A stretch of 64,000 nucleotides of DNA from positions 1 through 64,000 of the forward strand of contig LJSF01000025.1 of assembly GCA_001314655.1 (NCBI GenBank), given 5' to 3'. Origin of the DNA: Rhodobacteraceae bacterium HLUCCA08. GTDB lineage: Bacteria > Pseudomonadota > Alphaproteobacteria > Rhodobacterales > Rhodobacteraceae. The first letter of the stretch is position 1, and each line of letters starts with the position of its first letter. The translations under genes were made by a program, and so were the position numbers. Below the pieces are notes generated by a model, which was not told the origin of the DNA, ran no database searches, and saw only the letters and a list, made by a program, of their open reading frames with translations. Positions 19,048-26,151 of the stretch are shown piece after piece.

Positions 19048-19695
19048 CTAGCCGAAGATGCGGGCGACCTCGCGCAGGATCTTGTCGCGGATCGCGCGCG
19101 GATAATCGCGATAGGTCCGGGCGGTGACGACAAAACCGTCGCTGGTGATCACCTGGCGGGAATAGAAGCCGGTGATCGCCAGGCCCATCCCCTCGATCGC
19201 GATGGCGTTGATCGTCACGCCCGCCCGCTGTGCCGCGCGCCGCGCCTCGGGGACCGGGGACCCGGCATTCGCCGTCCCGTCGCCCGAGATGTCGATCACC
19301 CGGCGCGCGCAATCGGGCACTGCGTCGAACAGGGTCAGCGCATAGCGGATCGCCTCGGCCGGGGCGGTGTCGGACTGGATGAAGGCGCGCGGCATGATCC
19401 GGGCCTCGGCGGCGAACTCCGCCACCGCGGCGGCGCTGGTCATCCGTGTCCAGGGGATCGACAGCGCCTGGCGCTCGGTGCCCGACCATTGCACCACGGC
19501 CAGCGCCACGTGGCCCTCGACCAGCGCCTGCGCGACCTCCGGATCGGCCAGCGCATCGGCCAGCCCGTCGACCTGAAGCCGGTATTCGGCCGCGTCGATG
19601 GAATTGGACACGTCGATGGTCAGGACCAGCGCCGTGTCGCAGGCCCGCGCGGGCAGGATCGGCAGGACGCAGCAAAGGATCAGGACACGCAGCAT
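19048..19695 (-). CDS. DUF1194 (VWA-like) secreted protein
   Basis: A 215-residue protein with a cleavable signal peptide (MLRVLILCCVLPILPARA) followed directly by a von Willebrand A-type fold. The metal-binding MIDAS motif appears as TIDVSNSID, with the family-typical VIDISGDGTANAG further on. It is probably periplasmic; the role of DUF1194 is unknown. The start at 19695 is chosen for the signal peptide. The frame stays open another 150 bp upstream, into the 3' part of the ssrA region. Confidence 0.87.
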   Translation of the reverse strand: MLRVLILCCVLPILPARACDTALVLTIDVSNSIDAAEYRLQVDGLADALADPEVAQALVEGHVALAVVQWSGTERQALSIPWTRMTSAAAVAEFAAEARIMPRAFIQSDTAPAEAIRYALTLFDAVPDCARRVIDISGDGTANAGSPVPEARRAAQRAGVTINAIAIEGMGLAITGFYSRQVITSDGFVVTARTYRDYPRAIRDKILREVARIFG

Positions 19696-19829
19696 CCCCG
19701 AAGGGTGGAGCGCCGCACCCGGCGCGTCAAGCGCGCCTGCGCATACAGGGGGCGGCAAATGTCCTGATGCGGGAAATTCATAAACTCCATCAGGGTCGAT
19801 CAGGGTTTCCCGGTCGTCGATGTAGAGAA

Positions 19830-20142
19830 AGTGCAGGTTTCTGTTGCCAGGTACCTGCGAACCCCGCCTTACGCGGCTAGGCGCAAGGGCTTAAGATTTC
19901 GGTCTTTCGGACTGCTTACGCAGCCAGAGCAACCGGAGCACGATTGTCGTTGGCAATTATGCTTTACGGACCGATAACGGTGGTACCTCACCGGGACAAA
20001 GCAATCCCCTTTAGACGTTCGTCGATCCTGTTTCGGCCCCATATCCCCCCAACGACGGGTGTCTGGTGGAGCCGCCGGGTACCGCCCCCGGGTCCGATCC
20101 GCTTATTACGAGCGCGTTTATGTCCATAGTCCCCGAGGGGAC
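19830..20142 (-). ncRNA. ssrA: circularly permuted two-piece tmRNA
   Basis: On the minus strand the acceptor piece comes first. Its T-arm-like segment runs into CGGCTCCACCA, ending at 20064. After a 23-base spacer (20063-20041) the coding piece starts at 20040 with GGGGCCGAAACAGGATCGAC. GGGGCCG pairs with CGGCTCC as the acceptor stem. The tag reading frame is at 19954-19916: GCC AAC GAC AAT CGT and so on to GCG TAA, giving ANDNRAPVALAA, the expected roseobacter-type degradation tag. The coding piece probably ends after the GCAGGT/ACCTGC stem near 19833. A hairpin (GTCCCC/GGGGAC, 20129-20142) marks the 5' end. The outer ends are approximate. Confidence 0.95.
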
Positions 20143-20148
20143 AGACCG

Positions 20149-20177
20149 AATATAGGGGGCGTGCGGCCCCCGATCAA
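20149..20177 (-). promoter_or_regulatory. sigma70-type promoter of ssrA
   Basis: Reading on the minus strand, TTGATC (20177-20172) and TATATT (20154-20149) are separated by exactly 17 bp. Transcription would begin near 20142, at the base of the GTCCCC hairpin that opens the acceptor piece. This is one of the best-matched housekeeping promoters in the window, as expected for an abundant RNA. Confidence 0.8.
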
Positions 20178-20257
20178 GCCTTGTCGCTGCCTGCCGAAAT
20201 ATTCGGAAATATCAATCAGAACATGAATTTGCGCCGCGCTCTTGATGTCCGGCACGG

Positions 20258-20614
20258 TCACAACGGCCAGAACAGCCACAGCAGGATCGCCGCCGGGCCC
20301 CATTCGAAGGCCAGAAACACCGCCGCCTTGGGCATCGGCGGCCGGTCCACCAGGATCGACAGGAACCGCCCCGCGCCGGCGCCCAGATAGGCGATCCCCA
20401 GCGCGCCATAGGCCGCCGGCGCCCCGGTCAGCAGGCAGTAAAGCCCCAGCGCCACGAACAGCCCGCCGGCGCCCGCGCGCAGTTCGGAAAAGCCCATGGT
20501 CGATCCCTGCGGCGCGAAATCCAGCGTCTCGGCGGTCCAGCGCGGGGCGAACATGCCGATGGCGCCGAAGAAGATGGTCAGAAGCGCGATCAGCGGGGCG
20601 ACGATGTCGGTCAT
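20258..20614 (-). CDS. DUF4345-like small membrane protein
   Basis: A 118-residue protein with four hydrophobic segments. The central motif GFSELRAGAGGLFVALGLY, followed by LGAGAGRFLSILVDRPP, resembles DUF4345 integral membrane proteins of unknown function. ATG 20614 is preferred; an in-frame ATG at 20644 would add ten polar residues. It lies 72 bp downstream of dddL on the opposite end of that gene and on the same strand, so it could be carried on the dddL transcript. Confidence 0.7.
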   Translation of the reverse strand: MTDIVAPLIALLTIFFGAIGMFAPRWTAETLDFAPQGSTMGFSELRAGAGGLFVALGLYCLLTGAPAAYGALGIAYLGAGAGRFLSILVDRPPMPKAAVFLAFEWGPAAILLWLFWPL

Positions 20615-20686
20615 GGGGCCACTCGATATCCGGGGTTTTGCCAAGGGATACGATCCCGCCGCCGGATCGGTTCACTCGGGTCCCGG

Positions 20687-21358
20687 TCAGCGCGGCCTGC
20701 GGCTGAACACCATCTTCTGCGAATGCAGCTTGGCCGGGTCGCCCTCCCAGGCGTAGCACAGCAGGGCCGGCGAATGGTCGGCCACGGTGATCCGGTACAG
20801 ATGGTCGGGCGGGTTGTAGATCATCGAGCCGGGCGCATAGACGCCCTGGTCGTTCTCGGACACCGCGCCGGACAGACAGATATAGCTTTCCCGGATCCCC
20901 TCATGAGCATGGGCGGGATAGGTGCAGGACGGGGCGAACAGGACCAGGCCCAGGATCACCTCGTCGGTGCGCACCGGGGCGTTGGGGCCGGCGATTTCGG
21001 CATAGGCGTATTTCTGCGCCAGCCCGCGCGGCACCTTTTCATAGCCGTATTGCCAGGACAGATTCCCGCGCACCGCCTCGATCGCGCGCACGATCGGGGC
21101 ATGGGGATACATCCGGCCCATGTCCAGCGCCCGCTGCAGATGGGCGGTGACCGGCAGCTGGGCGCCCGGTAGCTCGGCCAGCATCGGGTTGGCCTTCAGC
21201 ACCCGCGAGATGCGCTCGCGCACCGCGCGCTGATGCGCCCGGATCGCCGGGCTGCCGCCGGCCGAGGTGCGGCGATACAGCTCGTAGATGTCGCGCAGCA
21301 GGTAGTCCCAACCGGGCCGGTCCTTCAGCCGGATCGCCTCGGTCCGCATCTCCTCCAT
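20687..21358 (-). CDS. dddL: dimethylsulfoniopropionate lyase DddL
   Basis: A 223-residue cupin-type enzyme that cleaves DMSP to dimethyl sulfide and acrylate. The N-terminal half has the DddL-like pattern YLLRDIYELYRRTSAGGS and LSWQYGYEKVPRGLAQKYAY. The C-terminal cupin contains YPAHAHEGIRESYICLSG, with the metal-binding histidines, glutamate and likely catalytic tyrosine, and APGSMIYNPPDHLYRI with the last histidine. The start at 21358 has AGGAGG seven bases upstream. The acryloyl-CoA reductase acuI lies 1.3 kb away, which fits the known acu-ddd arrangement of Rhodobacter. A strong terminator ends 27 bases before the start codon. The assignment is by remembered family pattern, not by alignment. 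Confidence 0.85.
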   Translation of the reverse strand: MEEMRTEAIRLKDRPGWDYLLRDIYELYRRTSAGGSPAIRAHQRAVRERISRVLKANPMLAELPGAQLPVTAHLQRALDMGRMYPHAPIVRAIEAVRGNLSWQYGYEKVPRGLAQKYAYAEIAGPNAPVRTDEVILGLVLFAPSCTYPAHAHEGIRESYICLSGAVSENDQGVYAPGSMIYNPPDHLYRITVADHSPALLCYAWEGDPAKLHSQKMVFSRRPR

Positions 21359-21385
21359 CGCCCGGCCTCCTCTGCCAGTGCATCG

Positions 21386-21419
21386 AAAAAGGGGCGCGCC
21401 GCATGCCACGGCGCGCCCC
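21386..21419 (-). terminator. strong intrinsic terminator between the SBP gene and dddL
   Basis: On the minus strand an 11-bp perfect GC stem (GGGGCGCGCCG at 21391-21401 against its complement at 21409-21419, loop of seven) is followed immediately by TTTTT (21390-21386). It lies 31 bp after the stop of the binding-protein gene and ends 27 bp before the dddL start codon. That leaves no room for a normal promoter between the terminator and dddL. Confidence 0.85.
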
Positions 21420-21450
21420 CCCGGCGCATCGCGTCCGATCCGCTCGGCGG

Positions 21451-22494
21451 TCAGAACCCGGCCTTGATGCGCTCGAACTCCTCGACCATCCGTTCGCGCA
21501 TGGCGTTGTCCAGCGGCAGCTGGCGCAGGATCGGCGTGCTCACCTCGCCCATGCCGACGGCATCGAGGGTTTCGGCGCCGATTTCGGCCATGGCGACGGT
21601 GTTGGCGTGGCCATAGCCCCATTCGTTGACGATGTACTCGGTCGAGGACGGCGACAGCCAGGCATTGACGAACTCATGCGCCTTCTGTTCGGAGCCGGGC
21701 CCGTCCACCAGGTTCACATAGCCGCAGAACCACAGCGAGGATCCTTCCTCGGCCTCGCGGTTGAAGGCGACGGGGACGCCTTCGTCCATCAGCGTGACGA
21801 AGCTTTCGTTCCACGACCAGGCCACCACGACCTCGCCGCCGGTCATCAGCTGGCTCAGCTCGGCGCCGTCGGCCCAGTAGGTGCGGGTCAGCGCATTGGC
21901 CTCGCGCAGCCAGGCGGCCGCGGCCTCGAATTCCTCTTCGGTCAGGCTGGTCCAGTCGCTGGTGCCGGTGGCCAGCAGCGCCAGGGCGAAACTGTCATCC
22001 ACGTTGTCGGGCAGCGCGGTGCGGCCGGCGTAATCGGGGTTGACGAAGATCTGCAGGCTGGACGCGTCCTCGGCCGGCACCTCGTCGGTGTTGTAAAGCA
22101 AGGCGGTGGCGCCATTGTCGGCGGGGATGAAATAGACGTCATCGCCATCGGTGAAGGTCGGGTCGGTCTTGAACGCCTCGTCCACGGTCTCGTAATTCGG
22201 GATCAGGCTGATGTCCCAGGGTTCGATCAGGCCGGCATCGCGCCACTTGCTGACCGAATGCGGACAGGGATGGGACACGTCCGCGCGAAAGCCCGAGCGC
22301 AGTTTCTGGAACGCCTCTTCCTCTTCGCCGAAGAAGGTGAAGGTCGGGCCGGCGCCATGGGCGGCGATGTACTCCTGGAAAAAGCCCTCTTCCTCGTAGC
22401 CCGACCAGTCGAAGACCAGAAGGTCCGGGTCCTGGGCGGAGACTGCCGTCGCGAGCGCGGTGAATGAAGCGGCGCCGAGAAGGGATTTGAACAT
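21451..22494 (-). CDS. ABC transporter substrate-binding protein, spermidine/putrescine (PotD) type
   Basis: A 347-residue periplasmic protein with a signal peptide (MFKSLLGAASFTALATAVSA) and a PotD-like binding fold, for example LLVFDWSGYEEEGFFQEY at the mature N-terminus and VVVAWSWNESFVTLMDEG near residue 225. PotD-type proteins bind polyamines and related cations; the ligand here is unknown. No permease or ATPase gene is adjacent, so it is an orphan. Its place between dddL and acuI hints at DMSP or another quaternary compound, but that is only context. A strong terminator follows the stop. GGGAG lies upstream of the start. Confidence 0.85.
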   Translation of the reverse strand: MFKSLLGAASFTALATAVSAQDPDLLVFDWSGYEEEGFFQEYIAAHGAGPTFTFFGEEEEAFQKLRSGFRADVSHPCPHSVSKWRDAGLIEPWDISLIPNYETVDEAFKTDPTFTDGDDVYFIPADNGATALLYNTDEVPAEDASSLQIFVNPDYAGRTALPDNVDDSFALALLATGTSDWTSLTEEEFEAAAAWLREANALTRTYWADGAELSQLMTGGEVVVAWSWNESFVTLMDEGVPVAFNREAEEGSSLWFCGYVNLVDGPGSEQKAHEFVNAWLSPSSTEYIVNEWGYGHANTVAMAEIGAETLDAVGMGEVSTPILRQLPLDNAMRERMVEEFERIKAGF

Positions 22495-22649
22495 GATGGG
22501 TTGCTCCCTGTGCAGGTGGTGTTTCACAACGCTAGAAGCGGCGCGGCTTGCTCGCAAGGGCCGATTGCAACAGGGGGTTGCCTCGCGATGCGGTGGCGGG
22601 GACAAAAGGGCGCGGTGCGCCGCAGTTCCAGGCAAAGGGGAGACAGCTG

Positions 22650-23645
22650 ATGTTCCGAGCCCTCGTGGTCGAAAAGGACGAAGACACCGGCAAGACAAGC
22701 GCCAGCGTGCAGGACGTCGCCGAGGACCGCCTGCCCGAGGGCGAGGTGACGGTCGCCGTCGAGTATTCCACCGTGAATTACAAGGACGGGCTGTGCATCG
22801 GCCCGGGCGGCGGGCTGGTGCGGACTTACCCGCATGTGCCCGGCATCGATTTCGCCGGAACGGTGGAGGCGTCGACCGATGACCGCTACGCCCCCGGCGA
22901 CAAGGTCGTGCTGACCGGCTGGCGCGTGGGCGAAAACCGCTGGGGCGGCTATGCCGAAAAGGCCCGGGTGCCGGCCGATTTCCTGGTGCCGCTGCCCGGG
23001 GCGCTGACCACCCGCCAGGCCATGGCCGTGGGCACCGCCGGTCTGACTGCGATGCTGGCCGTGCAGGCGCTGGAGGATCACGGGCTGACCCCGGGGCAGG
23101 GGCCGGTGCTGGTGACCGGGGCCGCGGGGGGCGTCGGTTCGGTCGCGGTGGCGATCCTGGCGCAGCTGGGCCATCAGGTCGCCGCCGTCACCGGCCGGCC
23201 GGACCAGGCCGATTACCTGCGCGACCTGGGCGCGACCGAGATCGTCGCCCGCGAGGCGCTGACCGAGGTCACGAAAAAACCGCTGGAGGCCGAACGCTGG
23301 GCCGGCTGCATCGACGCCGTGGCCGGCGCGATGCTGGGCCGGGTGCTGAAACAGATGACCTATGGCAGCTCGGTCGCCGCGATCGGGCTTGCCGGTGGCG
23401 CAGCGATCGAGGGCGCGCTGATCACGCCCTTCATCCTGCGCGGGGTGAACCTTCTGGGCATCGACAGCGTGATGCAGCCTTTCGCCAATCGCGAACGCGC
23501 CTGGGCCCGGATCGCGCGCGACCTGCCGCTGGACAAGCTCGAAACGATGATCCGGCCGGCCACGCTCGCCGATCTGCCGCAACTGGGCGCCGACATCCTG
23601 CGCGGCCAGGTCCGCGGCCGGGTCGTGGTCGATCTGCGCGCCTGA
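22650..23645 (+). CDS. acuI: acryloyl-CoA reductase AcuI (MDR family)
   Basis: A 331-residue zinc-independent medium-chain reductase. The N-terminal GroES-like domain has STVNYKDGLCIGPGGG near residue 40 and YPHVPGIDFAGTV. The NADPH-binding Rossmann fold carries VTGAAGGVGSVAVAILAQLGH near residue 155. These fit YhdH/AcuI, which reduces acryloyl-CoA to propionyl-CoA and so detoxifies the acrylate formed by DMSP lyase. ATG 22650 follows AAGGGGAGACAGCTG. It is divergent from the binding-protein gene and near dddL. No acuR-type TetR regulator was found nearby. Confidence 0.9.
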   Translation: MFRALVVEKDEDTGKTSASVQDVAEDRLPEGEVTVAVEYSTVNYKDGLCIGPGGGLVRTYPHVPGIDFAGTVEASTDDRYAPGDKVVLTGWRVGENRWGGYAEKARVPADFLVPLPGALTTRQAMAVGTAGLTAMLAVQALEDHGLTPGQGPVLVTGAAGGVGSVAVAILAQLGHQVAAVTGRPDQADYLRDLGATEIVAREALTEVTKKPLEAERWAGCIDAVAGAMLGRVLKQMTYGSSVAAIGLAGGAAIEGALITPFILRGVNLLGIDSVMQPFANRERAWARIARDLPLDKLETMIRPATLADLPQLGADILRGQVRGRVVVDLRA

Positions 23646-23709
23646 GGCGGGGCCGGCCCGACCAGCGCCGCGGGTCGGTTTCGGCCCGCCGCCGCCACTT
23701 TGCCCGTAG

Positions 23710-23730
23710 CGACAGAAGATGTCGTTTTTT
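23710..23730 (+). terminator. intrinsic terminator after acuI
   Basis: CGACA (23710-23714) pairs with TGTCG (23720-23724) around GAAGA and is followed by six T residues (23725-23730). The stem is short, but the T-run is clear in this GC-rich context. It lies 65 bp after the acuI stop and separates acuI from the stress-protein gene. Confidence 0.6.
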
Positions 23731-23896
23731 GAACATTGAACGCCTTACACGGGTGTTCCTTCCGTCATCCCCCTGTTACGCTTTCCCGTCACCGCCGCCT
23801 GTGCCAACGGGTTGCGGTGCGAAAAAACAAGGCGGACGAGGGGCTTGCGCCCCAGAGGCGCATGTTCCCCCGGACCGTCGGAACTCAGGAGGGAAC

Positions 23897-24319
23897 ATGT
23901 TCAAGCACATCATGGTGCCGGTCGACCTTGCCCATGCCGACAAGCTTGACCGCGCGCTCGCGGTGGCCGGGGACCTGGCCGCCCATTACGGCGCGGCGGT
24001 GACCTATGTCGGCGTGACCAGCAACGCCCCCAGCGCCATCGCCCGCACCCCCGAAGACTATCGCGACAAGCTCATGGCTCTGGCCGCGGCGCAATCGGAA
24101 CTCTACGGCCACGCGACCGCGGCGCACCCGGTCTTTTCCCATGACCCGGCGGTCGACCTGGACGACACGCTGATCGCCGCCCGAAAGGAGCTGGGCGCCG
24201 ACCTGGTGGTCATGGCCACCCATCTTCCGAACATGGCCGACATGATCCTTCCGGGCCATGGCGGAGAGCTGGCCCGGCATGCGCAGGTCTCGGTGATGCT
24301 GGTGCGCAACTCTGGCTGA
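23897..24319 (+). CDS. universal stress protein, UspA family
   Basis: A 140-residue single-domain Usp protein: MFKHIMVPVDLAHADKLDRAL at the N-terminus, DLVVMATH near residue 105 and the C-terminal nucleotide-binding-type loop around GHGGELARHAQVSVMLV. ATG 23897 is preceded by AGGAGGGAAC. It lies 46 bp upstream of the BCCT transporter gene on the same strand. Usp proteins are often paired with osmolyte transporters (for example TeaD with the ectoine transporter), so it may regulate that transporter. A longer open frame from 23729 is not coding-like. Confidence 0.9.
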   Translation: MFKHIMVPVDLAHADKLDRALAVAGDLAAHYGAAVTYVGVTSNAPSAIARTPEDYRDKLMALAAAQSELYGHATAAHPVFSHDPAVDLDDTLIAARKELGADLVVMATHLPNMADMILPGHGGELARHAQVSVMLVRNSG

Positions 24320-24365
24320 AACGCCGTGCAACGCCGCGAAAACCAACAAGAAAGAGGAGGCCGGC

Positions 24366-26017
24366 ATGGCCGATGAATCCGCAGACGAGGCCCTCAACGA
24401 CATGGGCATCCCCGAACCGGAGGGGTATTCCGACATCATCGAGACCGATTACACCATCGGTCAGGACAATATCGAAACCCAGGTCGGGCCATTCCGGTTC
24501 GACTTTCACAACCCGGTCTTCCTGATCTCGAGCGCCATGGTGGTCCTGTTTGTCGCCATCGCGCTGATCTGGCCCGAAGGCTCCAAGGACACCTTCCTGG
24601 CGATCCGCGACTACGTCAAAAGCACCTTCGACTGGTTCTTCCTGATGTCGGCGAACATCTTCGTGATCTTCGCCCTGGTGCTGATCGTCACGCCCTGGGG
24701 CAAGGTGCGCCTGGGCGGAACCGAAGCAACACCCGATTACAGCTACCCGGCCTGGTTCGCGATGCTCTTCGCCGCCGGGATGGGCATCGGGCTGATGTTC
24801 TTCGGCGTGCTCGAGCCGGTCTATTATTTCGGCACCCCCTGGGGCGACCAGCCGCTTTTGAACGATGTCGGGTTTGGCTTTGAGTATGATGCCGAAGGCA
24901 ATCCGACCAATGTGGGCACAGCGCCACTTGCCGACGCGGCCACGGTCGAAGCGGCGCGGCAGATGGCCATGGCCGCCACGATCTATCACTGGGGCCTGCA
25001 CCCTTGGGCGATCTACGCCATCGTCGCCCTGGCGCTGGCGCTGTTTTCCTACAACAAGGGCCTGCCGCTGACCCTGCGCTCGGCCTTCTACCCGCTGCTG
25101 GGCGAACGGGTCTGGGGCTTCTGGGGCAATGCGATCGACACGATCGCCGCCTTCGCCACGCTCTTCGGCCTGGCCACCTCGCTCGGTATCGGCGCGACCC
25201 AGGTCGCCTCGGGGCTCACGGATGTCTTCGGGTCGGGCGATGCGGCCTCGATGGCGGCGTGAAGGTGCTGTCGGAAATCAACATGGGCTTTGCCGCCCTG
25301 CTGCTGATCTTTGTCTTCCTCGCCGGCCCGACCATGGCGATCCTGGGCGATTTCTTCGGCGGTCTTGCCGCCTATGCCCGCGAAATCGTGCCGCTGTCGA
25401 ACCCGGTGGGCCGCGAGGATACCGGCTTTCTGCACGGCTGGACCACCTTCTACTGGGCCTGGTGGATTTCCTGGTCGCCCTTCGTCGGCATGTTCATCGC
25501 CCGGGTCAGCCGCGGCCGCACGGTGCGTGAATTCATCACCTGCGTGCTGCTGATCCCGTCGCTGGTCTGCGTCTTCTGGATGGCGACCTTCGGCGGCACC
25601 GCGATCACCCAGGTGGTCGAGGGCGCCCAGGACAGCGGCGTATTCCAGAACGTGATCGGCGCCTACCGGCCGGAAATCTCGCTTTTCGCGATGCTGCGGG
25701 AATTGCCGCTGGCCTCGATCACCTCGCTTCTGGGGGTGATCCTGGTGGTGATCTTCTTCGTCACCTCGTCCGACTCCGGCAGCCTGGTGATCGACACGAT
25801 CACCGCCGGCGGCAAGGTCGACGCGCCGGTGATCCAGCGCATCTTCTGGTGCATCTTCGAAGGCGCCGTGGCCGCGGTGCTGCTGATCGGTGCCGCCGGC
25901 ACGGCGGGGCTCGACAGCCTGCAGGCGATGGTGATCTCCACCGGCCTGCTGTTCACGATGGTGCTGCTGGTGATGTGCTGGGCGATCTTCAAGGGGCTCA
26001 AGTCCGAACATCGCTGA
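24366..26017 (+). pseudogene. BCCT family betaine/DMSP transporter, disrupted by deletion and frameshift
   Basis: Two frames together encode a BCCT carrier. Frame one (24366-25262, 298 residues) covers the N-terminus and the first membrane helices up to SLGIGATQVASGLTDVFGSG and then stops. The continuation in another frame begins at GLDGGVKVLSEINMG (about 25245) and runs to 26017, with the family signature GWTTFYWAWWISWSP. In intact BCCT proteins about 20-25 residues, including part of a membrane helix, separate VFG from GLDGG. They are missing here, so the change is a deletion of a length not divisible by three. The product would be non-functional unless this is a sequencing or assembly error. 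BCCT proteins import glycine betaine, choline or DMSP, which fits the adjacent dddL and acuI. Confidence 0.85.
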
Positions 26018-26027
26018 TCCACCTGCC

Positions 26028-26054
26028 GGGGGCCGCGCCATGCGCGTGGCCCCC
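26028..26054. terminator. GC hairpin after the BCCT gene
   Basis: GGGGGCC (26028-26034) pairs with GGCCCCC (26048-26054), with further pairing inside the loop (GCGC/GCGC). It begins 10 bp after the transporter stop and has no T-run, so it may work as a Rho-assisted terminator or a 3'-end stabiliser. Confidence 0.45.
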
Positions 26055-26106
26055 GACGATCGGGCCCGACGACTGGGCCCGACGATTGGACCTGACCATT
26101 GATCCG
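26055..26106. repeat. four degenerate 13-bp tandem repeats upstream of phr
   Basis: Units at 26055-26067, 26068-26080, 26081-26093 and 26094-26106 read GACGATCGGGCCC, GACGACTGGGCCC, GACGATTGGACCT and GACCATTGATCCG. Identity to the first unit falls from left to right. They fill the intergenic space just upstream of the photolyase gene. Confidence 0.75.
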
Positions 26107-26151
26107 GGACGGGGCGTGCTGCGTATCCCCCCTTAAAAACCCGGAGGTCGC

